Below are positions 45,108 to 56,572 of a stretch of 64,000 bases of DNA, piece by piece. The notes under the pieces were generated by a model, which saw only the letters and a list, made by a program, of their open reading frames with translations, did not search any database and was not told where the DNA came from. Position numbers and translations under genes: made by a program. The DNA is from Lycorma delicatula (lineage: Eukaryota > Arthropoda > Insecta > Hemiptera > Fulgoridae), in contig NC_134467.1 of assembly GCF_047948215.1 (NCBI RefSeq), positions 39,120,520 to 39,184,519 of the forward strand, in the 5' to 3' direction. Every line of letters starts with the position of its first letter. The first letter of the stretch is position 1.

Positions 45108-46515
45108 AAAAAAATTTTTTTTTTTTAAATTTACCTCTAATTGTAAAAAAAAAATTATAATAAATATTAATTCCATAACAATAAATAAATATGAAGAAGT
45201 ATCGGAATTTATTAACGAATTAATATTTTATGTACTTTGAAAAATCGTATAATTATAAAGTATAATATAATCGTATATTTAAAAAGTGTATATGTAATTT
45301 AATAGGCGTACAAGGAAATCATGTGATGTCCACATCAGATTTTTTTTTTTTTGTTAAAAAAACAAATGTAATTTGTTACATCAACAAATGTAATTTTTTA
45401 TTTCGTTATTAACAAAAGTAAATTATGTATTTAGTCTAAATTTTAAAGTATTATTTACTAAATCTTTGTTTCTTTTAATTTATTTAAATATATATATATA
45501 TATATATGTTTTCTTTTTTTTTTTAGTTGAAAAGAATGACCGACCTACCTTTCACTATTATAAAATCAGCAAAAATAAATGTAATGTTTTTAAAATTACA
45601 TATATTGTATTTATATAAGATACGCTTTCCCTTTTGTACGCTATTTATTCTAGTAATTGTTTTCAAATCTAACAATATACGAGACACCTTGGTTACTTGT
45701 TTTTTTTTTTTGACACAATGTGAATTGTGACAAGTAAATTACTGTCATCCCCGTTTAATTAATATATAATTTATTTTCAGATACTTATAAAATTATAGAA
45801 ATTTTTACATTATTCTATTAAATTTTACCACTTTCTTTTTATTTTATTTTATTTTAAAATAATAATTAAATAATTATTTTTTTTTTTTTTAATTTTATAA
45901 GTGACGTGATTTTGGTTAATTTTAATAAAAATACGTGCGGTAACAGATAATTTTGTTTTTTCTCTCCCAAGGAAATGTTATTTAGGTCTGTGGTTACTTT
46001 AATTTCTTAACTTTTAAACATTTCTCATCTATTATTAAATGAATAACAGGATGTCAGGGTCATAATTATGATGTGGTATCCTGCCCTTTGGCAGGTCCTG
46101 GCACCACAGTTCTTTCCAACTGTTTCTATTCAATGCTTTTCTTATCATAACTTTTACTACCCTTTATGTTATTTATTAACTTCCCCTCTTCCATTTTCTT
46201 CTTTATTCACCTACAACGGATGTTAGAGTAGGCTGAAAAATAATCCTATGAAAGAATATCGATGTATATATATCTTTACCTTAATTTTGAAGTTAAATAA
46301 TTAATACTCTTCGCATAGGAAACAGCAGTACAGTTTGAAAAAAAATCAATATATAAAATACCAGTATAAAATCATATATAAATAAAAATATATATATACC
46401 AATATATATATAATCATTGGTAAATATCATCGGTTTAACATTGACAAATAAAAAATCTAAAGTGAATGCGAATTTTCCGAACCTTTTTACGTAAAACCCG
46501 GACTGAGACAAGGCG
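45108..46515. other. AT-rich intergenic DNA
   Basis: Includes an R5-tail-like piece in reverse (45285-45345, AATTTAATAGGCGTACAAGG and GTGATGTCCACATCAG, compare 63865-63920), an AT microsatellite (45487-45506), and a hairpin CCTGCCCTTTGGCAGG at about 46081-46096. No gene. Confidence 0.5.
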
Positions 46516-46668
46516 ACGGACTTTCGCCTTTTTTTTTGTTCTCTTCAGTCATTTGAGTGGTTTGATGCAGCTCTCCAAGATTCCCTATCGGGTTAGTCTT
46601 TTCATTTCGGTATACCCCCTACATCCTACATCCCTAAAAATTTGTTTTAGATATTGCAAACGTGGCCA
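46516..46668 (-). pseudogene. LINE-A copy 12, 3' end only
   Basis: T run plus GTTCTCTTCAGTCATTTGAG, then the last part of the coding region back to the RPRLEYVKQI block. It is joined at 46668 to repeat R7. Confidence 0.8.
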
Positions 46669-46669
46669 A

Positions 46670-46990
46670 CTGTTGCCATTCAGAACTGATACATTTTGTA
46701 ATTTTCGAAGGTATTTAAGTCCTGATGTTTTGGTAATTTTAAAATTTTACTACCGAGACGCTTACCAAATATTAATGTGATTCCTCAATCCGAACTTGAG
46801 ATATAAATTTTTATATAAAAATAACAAAATGGCGGACAAGAGGAGAACGAAGAAGAAATTGCCATTTTTCCTAAGGATTGTTTTTGTTTAGTTTTACAAG
46901 TAGAATCCAAAAACTTATAACCAGTCCAACATTTTAGAAACATTCTGTATATGCGATATTTTTTTTCCATATTCTTTAATAGAATTTTGG
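46670..46990 (+). repeat. Repeat R7 (copy 1)
   Basis: Matches 61325-61580 in reverse: AGGTATTTAAGTC, ACTTGAGATATAAATTTTTA, GAACGAAGAAGAAATTGCC, GTTTTACAAGTAGAATCCA. Class unknown. Confidence 0.6.
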
Positions 46991-47341
46991 TCACTCAGCC
47001 TGTTTGTCGGGCAGATGTAAGAATTACACACATACATACATACACACACATACATATGCTTCTTTTAGACCCTTTCTTTTGTTCAGCGTCCTTGTGAGAA
47101 ACACCTGCCTCCTGTCTACTTCTACCTAAAGAACAGATGAGAGCATTGATAGAGCTCAACTTTTATATTCGGATTCCTTAACTAGTTTGAAACTTAGAAA
47201 ATTATAAGCGCACACGTGTAGAATTATTCGAAATTAAAAATTATTAAAATATTTAATTTTGTTTCCTAGTATTTATAACGTAAATTCCATACGCATACTC
47301 TGAATAAATTGTTCAAAATTGTGGGGGGAAATAATAATTTC
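46991..47341. other. No feature recognised
   Basis: Mixed sequence with a CATACATACA tract at about 47025-47055. No frame with motifs. Confidence 0.4.
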
Positions 47342-48000
<659 letters not shown>

Positions 48001-49575
48001 CGAAACTCGAAACGAAACGTATGTTTCTTACTTCAGTACGCACCGTCCTCTTTTGTCTACGACTGCGCCCTCTACTAACTCGATCAATGTGATTTAATAA
48101 ATTGTAATCTAGGTGACGAATTATTGCTTGTAAAGTGTAAAATATGTATATAATGATTGTATATATTTTAATGTATATATGTGCATAATTTGATCAAATA
48201 AAAAATATTATCGAATATATAAATTTAAATTGATTAAGGTCTGAAATACAAATTACACAACATAAAACATATCCATATCCGATGTGCCTCTGTGAAGCTG
48301 AGGCATTTTTTTTTCTTTTAAAAATAACATTTTCTAATAAAAATACTTATTCGCCATTGTACTGTTCCCAACCTAAACCTTTGAAAGGTTTAGGGAAAAA
48401 TGGATTTTGGGCTTCAATTGGGCGAAGTGGATTTGAGTAACTTCTTTACATGAGGTTGTTTGTCTAATTTCGTGATCGGGAGGAACATTCTTTCTCGGTA
48501 GTTATCTGTGTTAAGGATACAAAGGGTCCTGTTTAACAGTTATCGATTATATTTGTAAAGTGTGATAAGGAGCGACGACTCTACCTAAAGGCCTATCCGG
48601 AGATTATTACATTTTCTTACAACAAACCAACCAAGCTTGGGTTTGACAAACTTATAAGATGAAACCATTAAACATTCCTAATTCAACCGATTAATTTCCG
48701 TTACTGGGAAGCATAAGGAATAAGTTTTGTGAATTCCGATAATAGAACTGATATTCAAAAAGGGAATTAATTTTAAAAAATAATCCCACATGACCGTAGC
48801 CGGGATTAGCGCCTGAAACAAACCATTTTAAAAGCTAAAAATGCCTACTAAATCAAAAAAATTTATTCGTGTAATTTTTAGAAAATTAATTCCAAACAAA
48901 CAAGATAAAAAGTTGAATATGATCTTTACATTTAAACGGAACAATAATTTTTTTACAAGTAAAAAACGAAAAAAACATAAAACTGGACCAGATTTTACAT
49001 TACAATGCTGATGATGGTAAGGTCATTGACCTTAATTAATACTAAAGAAATTTTAACCGACTAAGATAATTCTTTGTCTTTCTTTCTCTTCTTTTTAAAA
49101 CAATCGCACAAAAGCAGAGCAAGACGTAGACACATAAGAGCAAACACGCATGTCGACCGTCTTGCTCTCGAAATGAAACAACAAATTTCTCTCTCTCTAC
49201 ATATATATTATATTATTTTCGCAATCAATTTATATTAATTCTATATTCTTTTATCTTTCTCTCCATTCATCATCTTTCTTACCAATTCTACTTTAATTCT
49301 TTTCGGTCGTTTATAATTTTTTTATGTTAAATTTCTCAACTAATCTTATATATAAATAAAATAGCAATAAAAATCAACTTTTATTTATGTAACACAAACT
49401 GTTATTTTAACCATGCTTGGCAACATTATACTATTAACTTTTTTATTTTACGATCTTTAAAATAACTAAAAGTGTTACTATCCGGGCATCAAAACTCACA
49501 ATTCCCAAGCTTTAACGCACGCGTGTATAACTAAATACAAAAATGCTTTGAAAAAACAATTGTCCATTTTTAAAA
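48001..49575. other. Intergenic DNA, no gene seen
   Basis: The part at 48360-48780 is less AT-rich and unmatched elsewhere in the window, but it has no long frame. Around 48990-49025 a short stretch faintly resembles the LINE-C 3' UTR end. Confidence 0.4.
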
Positions 49576-49650
49576 AGGCCCATTATAACCCACCGGGTGA
49601 CCAACCCGGTGGGTTATAATGGGCCTTCACCTCTAGACCATAGAGGTGAA
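49576..49650. repeat. Two adjacent perfect palindromes at a SINE1 head
   Basis: Arms 49576-49598 and 49604-49626 are perfect inverted repeats (23 bp) around GACCA. Arms 49626-49635 and 49641-49650 (TTCACCTCTA and TAGAGGTGAA) are perfect around another GACCA. The arms are built from SINE1 head sequence (AACCCGGTGGGTT, TCTAGACCA). Confidence 0.95.
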
Positions 49651-49810
49651 CGCGTCTTCGCAAATCAGCTGATTTCGAATTCGAGAGTTCTAAGGTTCAA
49701 ATCCTAGTAAAAGCAGTTACATTTATACGGACTTGAATACTAGATCGTGGATACCGATGTTCTTTGACGGTTGGGATTCAATTAACCAAACATCTTAGAA
49801 ATGGTCGACC
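49604..49810 (+). mobile_element. SINE1 with rearranged head, 3'-truncated
   Basis: After the palindromes it continues GTGAACGCGTCTTCGCAAAT and the usual body up to CTTAGAAATGGTCGACC, where it meets an opposite-strand SINE1. Confidence 0.85.
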
Positions 49811-49996
49811 GTTTTCTCTTTTTCCTGTTTAGCCACCGGGAATTACCGTTCAAGTATTACTTCAAAGGATGAATAAGTATGATATCTATGAGTGTAAATT
49901 AAGTGTAATCTTGTACAGTTTCAGTTCGACCATTCCTGAGATATATGGTTAATTGAAAACCAACCACCAAAGAACATCGGTATCCACGTTCTCGTA
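49811..49996 (-). mobile_element. SINE1, tail and body only, opposite strand
   Basis: Runs from TTTCTCTTTTTCCTGTTTAG to GGTATCCACGTTCTCGTA and stops at the MAR5 end; the tRNA head is missing. It forms a tail-to-body inverted pair with the previous copy. Confidence 0.85.
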
Positions 49997-50019
49997 CCGG
50001 GTGGTTCAAAAAGAAGTAC

Positions 50020-50720
50020 ACAACTTTAAATCATATGAAAATTTATTGAGACAATTTACAGATTCGATTGAAGTCTCATTTCATAGAAAACCACATCAAA
50101 TTTGTCACCCGACATTCACTTTGATTTAAACGTCTTCCCTTTGTAATCCGACAAACATACAAAACCTGAACTCTATTTCATTCCAGATGGTAGCCAACAA
50201 ATCAAGCGTTACCTTCTCTTCGGCGGCGTTAATTCCAAGTCGTAGCTCAACAGGATTGGCAAACAAAGGCGGTAAACCGGATCTTTAATGAAATTCCACA
50301 AAAAAAATCAAGCGGGGTCAAATCTGAGATGGTCATGCAACTGGATCTTTACGACCGATCCACCTATCTGGGAATCAATTATTAAGAAAATCTCAGACCT
50401 CTAGGCGGCAGCGTAATGGTGCTCCGTTTTACTGATAATAATGGCTTCTATCTACGTCATCGTCGTTTAACTGATCAATTAAAAAATTTTGAAGCAAGTT
50501 CAGATAAAAGATAGACAAACATAATGTTTGCCTTCTGAAATAACAACGGGTCGTACAATCTTTATTTGCTTAGGGTACAAAAAACATTGACTTTACGGCT
50601 ATCACGAATGTGCTACAAAGTTTCATGAGGGTTTTCGCTACCCCATATTCGACATTTACGGGTGTTTCAGCCGAGCAACTTTGTCGACATCAATAAAGTG
50701 CTGAACCACGGTTAGTTCGT
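50020..50720 (-). pseudogene. MAR5 transposase, heavily decayed
   Basis: The minus strand shows, in one frame with stops, CRIWGSENPHETL, HIRDSRKVNVFCTLSK and LYDPLLFQKA, then after frame changes NGAPLRC (in place of the usual Q-D-G-A-P block with Asp2) and DRWIGRKDPVA. These blocks follow the order of insect Tc1-mariner transposases with an R-W-I-G-R-x-G-P-V-A-W-P block before Asp3. Numerous stops make it clearly dead. The N-terminal part lies to the right of the nested SINE1 and is not readable. Confidence 0.75.
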
Positions 50721-50891
50721 ACGGCTTCGTATGGGATCGTTTACGTAATACGAGTCAAACAATCATTTGTGGAATCACAGTCTTAAGTCGAAATGATTTC
50801 TTTTCGGACTACGGGCAAAGCTTTCTCTAAGCAGCTTCAAGGACCCGTGAGCGTCCTGGATTTTCTATATTTAATCTACCTCAACTAAGGT

Positions 50892-50902
50892 TTGTATGGC
50901 TA
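50892..50902. repeat. Target site duplication, left (nested SINE1)
   Basis: TTGTATGGCTA, matching TTGTTTGGCTA at 51189-51199 with one mismatch. Confidence 0.75.
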
Positions 50903-51188
50903 CTTTCTTTTTCCTGTTTAGCCTCCGGTAATTACCTTTCAGATAATACTTCACAGGATGATATGTATGAGTGTAAATGAAATGTAGTCTTGTACAGTCT
51001 CAACTCGACCATTACTGAGATGTGTGGTTAATTAAAATCCAACCATCAAAGAACACTGGTATCCACGATCTAGTATTCAAATCCGTGTAAAAATAACTGA
51101 ATTATTTTGGACTTGAACGCTGAAACTCTCGATTTCCAAATCAGCTGATTTTGGAAGACGCGTCCATCACTAGACCAACCCGGTGGGC
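50903..51188 (-). mobile_element. SINE1 nested in MAR5
   Basis: Full-length minus-strand copy with an 11-bp duplication (one mismatch) of MAR5 sequence on both sides. It dates after MAR5 insertion. Confidence 0.9.
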
Positions 51189-51460
51189 TTGTTTGGCTAA
51201 TAGGAAGCTCTCTACTGTACTCTCTACGAAAATTAGATTGAACTGCAAATCGTGAAACTAAAATACACAGAGACCACGTTCCGCTCCAGTAAATATATCT
51301 ATTTTTAACACCACTGGTGAGCAAATTCGGTACTAATGAACTACGTGAGTTAAAACTTGATGTATATTACTATGAAATGAGAACTCGACCGAATATGTAC
51401 CATATCTAAATAAATTTTTATATGCTTTTGAAATAGCGAACTCCTTTTTGAATCACCCGG

Positions 51461-51703
51461 AATATATTTTGTAGGTAAATGTGAATGTAGGTTACACATA
51501 TAAATAAGTAGGTGTAAATTAAAAAAAAAAAAAGTAGGAAGAAATATTAACAATACAAATAAATAAAAGACTACATAAGAAACGGACAAATAAAAAAGGA
51601 AAACAAAATATACAATACAATACAGTAATAAAATAAATAATACTTGAATGATATGACCTTGAAATTAATCAAACTTTATTATTACTTTCAGATTATTAAA
51701 CTT

Positions 51704-51765
<62 letters not shown>

Positions 51766-52495
51766 CCTCTAAAAAATGACGACAATATCTTTTAATAAAT
51801 TTATACGTTGTAATTCCTTTTTCAAAATCTAAATTTGAATTTAATTTGGAATAGGTCCATCTGTTTATGTTTTTTTTTTAAATTAACTAATGCTGAATGA
51901 ACAAAAAGGCCAAGCTTTATTAAATTAATATTATAATAATAATAATAGCAAATCAACAACAATAAAATACTACTATAACTATTAAATAAAAACACTTCCG
52001 TTATCTCGATATATGGTATTGATCAAGCAACCATATTAATACAAGCGTGTATACATTTTATTCCGGTTTATGTATGTGCGTGCGCAAAAACCCGTACTCA
52101 CACACAAAAATTATAGGTCAATGAGATTTACTTTACAATAACGCAACAAATTAAGTATAAATTTTTTGTTTAAAGGAATCGTGTGTATATTGACTCATAA
52201 TAGTTTACAGTACATTGTACGTGTTATTGGTATGAAGTTTCTTGTAATTGCCACCAGGGTCGTTATTTGACTTTTGACCCTCTCCATCTATTTCTTACCA
52301 TTATTAATTCTTCTTCCTATTAGATTTTATCTGTTCTTTTACAATGGTAAACACAACTAATAACAATAGCAATATACATGTAACCACACAAACATATCAC
52401 TATATATTTTTATATTAGCCCGTCGCGGCTTGGCCCTTCAAAAATTAGAAATAAGATTTTTAGTTAATTAATAGTGGACAGTTTTTTTTTAATAT
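51461..52495. other. AT-rich DNA with (AC)n
   Basis: AC microsatellite at about 51705-51763. TTAGCCCGTCGCGGCTTGG at 52415 resembles the ACTAGC-type head. No gene. Confidence 0.5.
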
Positions 52496-52690
52496 TTTGG
52501 TGGGCGAAAAACGCTTCGGCGTTATCATCGCTCGGAATAAAATTTTAAAAACTAAAGCTTAAAACTAAAAACGTAAAATTTAACTGAAATAAAAATATTT
52601 TTTAAAAATCCAAGAGTGGTGTAAAGAATCCCTAATCTGATAAGGGGAAGACTAAAAAATTAAAATAAAAAACTAATCCTAATTAAAAAC
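52496..52690 (+). repeat. Repeat R8 (copy 2)
   Basis: TGGTGGGCGAAAAACGCTTC, GTTATCATCGCTCGG and an ACTAAAAACG tract, as at 12041. Confidence 0.55.
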
Positions 52691-52719
52691 TTTAACTATT
52701 AAAAAACTAAAACTTACAC

Positions 52720-52792
52720 TTTTTTCTTTCTTTTTCCTGTTTAGCCTCCGGGAATTACCGTTCAGATATTAATTCACAGGATATGTATGAGT
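52720..52792 (-). mobile_element. SINE1, left part (split by LINE-B)
   Basis: CT-rich tail and the first roughly 60 bp of the SINE1 3' part, ending in GGATATGTATGAGT. The remainder resumes at 54283. Confidence 0.9.
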
Positions 52793-53851
52793 ATGAGATT
52801 GGATTATCCCCAGGGGGTTTTTGTTGTTGGATATGCTGATGACATTGCTATCCTAGTGGAAGACAGAGAAGTTAATAACCTAGAGGATAAAGCAAATCAG
52901 GCGTTACGAATAATTGATGAATGGCTGGTAAGAAGTATGCTACAGATATCCCCTAACAAATCCTGTTGTTTGATGTTTTCAGGTAGAAGACCTATTAGAA
53001 ACCTCAATATAAACATTAGAGGAGAGAGAATTAAGGAGATCAAAGAAGCAAAGTATTTAGGGGTTCTTTTGGATAAAAGCCTAAGATTTAGCAAACACGT
53101 AGAGATGATTTGTAAGAAGGTCACTCCTTTGATTAAGGCATTGAGGACTCTTTTCCAGAACCATGGTACACCGAAAATGGTAATAAGGAGACTGATAACT
53201 GTGGCTACCACGTCAGCAATTTTATATGCGGCCCCGATATGGGGAGATACAATGAATATTCAGAGAAACAAAACAAAATTAAAAAGAGTACACAGGCTTG
53301 CTTTACTGCGTGTAGCCGCGGGATACAGAACAGTGTCATACGACGCGTTGTGTATATTAACGAAGGTTATACCCATTCATTTACAAATTAAAGGAAGAAC
53401 ACTTAGATATAGGGTTATGCCCAAAGATGAGGTTGAACGGCTAATTGATCAAGAGTGGCAGGATACATGGACACACTCTAGAGTTGGGGATTGGACCAGG
53501 CGACTAATCCCCAACATAAATACGTGGACTAATAATAGACTAGGTAATGTAGATTTTTATACCACACAACTGTTGACGGGGCATGGCTCGTTCGGCCGTT
53601 ACTTGTTTAGAATTGGAAAAAGACCTACCCCACAATGTGTGTACTGCCCAGAGACTGATGATGCGGAACACACTGTGTTTGTATGCCCAAGATGGGCTCC
53701 AAATAGAAGAGAAATTTCGGACAACTGAGTTACACCTGAAAACCTCTTAAATTGGATGGTCTATAGTGACGATATCTGGGATTGGTTCCGTAGGTTTGCC
53801 GGGGAAATCTTACGCACCAAGGAAGAAGAGGACAGAAGAAGGGGTTTGTGA
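52793..53851 (+). pseudogene. LINE-B RT and C-terminal domain
   Basis: The frame enters at the RT catalytic block YADDIAILVED (Asp pair), then EAKYLGVLLDKSLRFSKHVE, AILYAAPIWG, RLALLRVAAGYRTVSYDALC, LLTGHGSFGRYLFRIGK and a Cys-His knuckle CX2CX7HX4C (CVYCPETDDAEHTVFVC). An in-frame TGA at 53726-53728 is followed by 40 more open codons (VTPENLLNWMVYS to RRRGL) and a TGA at 53849-53851, which I take as the natural end. These features fit the R1 clade. The apparent ATG start lies across the insertion junction and is accidental. Confidence 0.9.
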
Positions 53852-54282
53852 AATTAGGGTAGGGAGTACAGTCCCACCGTGGAGGTCCCGTACGCCGTGG
53901 TATGCGGGTTCCTAAGAAGGGGGGGAACTCCTGGGGAGTGTGAGACAAATAAAAGACCGAGTCCCGGTTGGCGGTGCCGCTCCTGCGGGTGCCTCGGCGC
54001 TTAGTGGGGTCGGTGCCGCTGATTAGAGGCAAAGGCATAATGACCGAGATCCGGTTCCCTGCTGAGGGGATGGGGGTTGGCGTAGCCATACCCCGTCTCC
54101 GAGGCAGGGGATTAGAGGCTGGCGAATAAAATAAAATTAAAGATCCGAGACCGGGGGAGCTAACCTGCCGTGCCGGGTGTACAACCGGTGGGCGGGGGAC
54201 GCTCCCTTAGAGTAAAAGGACACTCTCCCCGACTGAGTATACTTAAATGGATATCCGGTCGGGGAGAGTAGGGGGAAAAAAA
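52793..54282 (+). mobile_element. LINE-B (R1-like), 5'-truncated, nested in SINE1
   Basis: Lies between two exact copies of GGATATGTATGAGT (52779-52792 and 54283-54296). It has a short A-rich end (GGGGGAAAAAAA). 5' truncation within the RT, a 3' UTR of about 430 bp that is strikingly GC-rich compared with the window, and the duplication all fit target-primed insertion. Confidence 0.95.
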
Positions 54283-54503
54283 GGATATGTATGAGTGTAA
54301 ATGAAGTCTAGTTTTGTACAGTCTCAGTCCGACCATTCCTGAGATGTATGATTAATTGAAAAACCCAACAACCAAAGAACACCGGTATCCACGATCTAGT
54401 ATTCAAACCCGTGTAAAAATAATTGATTTGAACTCTGGAACTCTCGACTTCCAAATCAACTGATTTGGGAAAACGCGTTCACCACTAGACGAACACGGTG
54501 AGT
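54283..54503 (-). mobile_element. SINE1, right part (split by LINE-B)
   Basis: Continues from the duplicated GGATATGTATGAGT to the head CACCACTAGACGAACACGG. Confidence 0.9.
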
Positions 54504-54672
54504 TTAAAAACTTAACGACATACAACATTATTATAAAAATAAATAAAACTACTATCACAAAAAAAAACTTAAAAATAAAAACAACTGTGTATATATATAA
54601 AAATTAAATAAATATAACGAACTCCGAGAGGAGTTTAAAAAGGTTCCTTCTAGGATAATAAAAGAAAATAAA

Positions 54673-55237
54673 AATTTTAAATCTGGAATTTTTACGTAAT
54701 GAATTTATTATATTGCTGGAAAATATCCTCTTAGGAAAACGAATTGAAATGTATTACCAACGCGTTATGGAGCTCCTACACATTTCTTTTTTTGTAACAT
54801 TTTCTTCTTAGTTTTCGTCGGTTTTATTGTTAATAAAAGTCGACATGTTTAAAATTTTATTTCTTTTTTATTGACATTATTTACATCAATCTTCTTATAA
54901 TTAAATTCTCTACAATTTATGTTTAAAAAAAGTATGATTTATCGCCAATTTAACAACGTTATTGTACGTCAAACGTTAAAAAATGTGTTTCTTTGACCCT
55001 ATTATTGGCGTTTTACATGGGATATCTTAAAAACTCAGAAAGATACAGTTCTGGGACCTATTTTTTTCGATTTCCCAGTTAAAAAACCATAAGAAACAAT
55101 TGAATTTTTCCCTTAATTGACCTTCCCATAATTTCAGAAAGCCTTAATTTATCCGGAAGAACTGAAACTCGGACGAAATCTTTTACTCTGTATAACTCGC
55201 TAACGAAGCGTTTTCGGACCTATGTTTATATGAATTA
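54673..55237 (-). mobile_element. MAR6 end fragment (reverse copy)
   Basis: Reverse complement of 41840-42440. On the plus strand at 54698-54770 the transposase piece reads RNEFIILLENILLGKRIEMY, then loses frame by a small insertion before the GAPTH codons. It stops short of the terminal CAGAGTGAT block. Confidence 0.72.
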
Positions 55238-55443
55238 TGCCGCCATATCGGTTGAGCCCGACGTTTTGCAATAACTCTGTTGTTTATGTCGGATATTTAC
55301 GACTAAGGTGTCGTTTGTGTTTATCAAACACAATTTGATAAATCTAATAATTCCTAAGATATTTAAAACTGACAAATTGAAACGACCGCCATTTTGAATA
55401 TTGTCAACGAAAAGTATCGTTATTTTTTTTCTTATTAAAAATA
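55238..55443. other. Unassigned segment
   Basis: No match inside the window; it contains ACGACCGCCATTTTGAATAT and a weak minus-strand frame. Possibly part of another MAR6-like element. Confidence 0.3.
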
Positions 55444-55989
55444 CAGGTTGTCCCATATAAAACGCAACCCATCAATCATTCATCCATAAAATTTCAATAG
55501 TCAAGCTTCTTCCCCTACTTGTTACTAAAAACGGAGTCGTCCAACATCTGAACATCGCGCCGACGCAGTAGAACACTACCGATAGTAACAACAATGCAAT
55601 CATAACGTTCAGTTTATTGCTAGAGACAAGATGGTGTTTTTGCTAGATGAACGTGTTTTCATTGTTGAGTCGTATTTCAGTACGAAATCAGCGATTGCAG
55701 TGCAAGATTTGTTCGCCATAAGTACCCAAATAAACAAGCTCCTAATAAATCATCAGTATTAAGGTTAGTCGCAAAATTTAGAGAGACCGGTTCTGTTTAA
55801 CAAAGAACACACAAGATCTGCGTCGGTGTTGAATACAGATACAGTCACTGAAATCAAAGAGCGATTACTCGCCTCGCCAAATAAATCGATCAGACGTTTG
55901 TCTGCTGAAATTAATTTGTCTAAATCGACTGTTCATAGGGCGACCAAACGATTATAATTACAAACCTCATCGCATTCAAACGGTTCATC
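55444..55989 (+). mobile_element. MAR1 copy C, 5' part only
   Basis: TA, then CAGGTTGTCCCATATAAAAC, the 5' UTR and the first third of the transposase gene (ATG at 55631). Frame lost by a missing base in TTGTTCGCC and a deletion in GTTTAACAAAG, with a stop in CGATTATAA. It switches to LINE-A at 55989/55990. Confidence 0.9.
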
Positions 55990-56572
55990 ATTACGGAGGT
56001 AGAAGAATTTTGTTATTTGGGAAGTAGAATTACTAAAGATGGACGAAGCAGGAGCGATATAAAACGCCGAATAGCACAAGCGAAACGAGCCTTCAGTAAG
56101 AAATATAATTTGTTTACTTCAAAAATTAATTTAAAGGTCAGGAAAAGATTTTTGAAAGTATATGTTTGGAGCGTCGCTTTATATAGAAATAAAACTTGGA
56201 CGATCGGAGTATCTGAGAAGAAAAGATTAGAAGCTTTTGAAATGTGGTGCTATAGGAGAATGTTAAAAATCAGACGGGTGGATAAAGTGACAAATGAAGA
56301 GGTATTGCGGCAAATAGATGAAGAAAGAAGCGTTTGGAAAAATATAGTTAAAAGAAGAGACAGACTTATAGGCCACATACTAAGGCATCCTGGAATAGTC
56401 GCTTTAATATTGGAAGGACAGGTAGAAGGGAAAAATTGTGTAGGCAGGCCACGTTTGGAATATGTAAAACAAATTGTTAGGGATGTAGGATGTAGGGGGT
56501 ATACCGAAAAACGACTAGCACTAGATAAGGAATCTTGGAGAGCTGCATCAAACCAGTCAAATGACTGAAGAC
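55990..56572 (+). pseudogene. LINE-A copy 13, C-terminal third
   Basis: Open from TEVEEFCYLGSRITKDGRS to SNQSND (stop 56566-56568), 192 codons, followed by the 3' terminus and A run. It includes RRMLKIRRVDKVTNEEVL and GHILRHPGIVALILEGQVEG. Begins exactly at the MAR1 junction. Confidence 0.9.

Larger units (their letters stand above)
49997..51460 (-). mobile_element. MAR5 Tc1-like transposon with nested SINE1
   Basis: Left end after TA: CCGGGTGGTTCAAAAAGAAG. Right end, reverse-complemented: CCGGGTGATTCAAAAAGGAG. These form imperfect inverted repeats. The right flank reads AATATA, so the TA duplication is not clean. It is about 1.18 kb without the nested SINE1 (50903-51188). Confidence 0.85.

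Noticed and set aside
48988..49025. Possible extra copy of the LINE-C 3' UTR end
   Set aside because: Only short, gapped resemblance (AAGGTCATTGACC); too weak to annotate.
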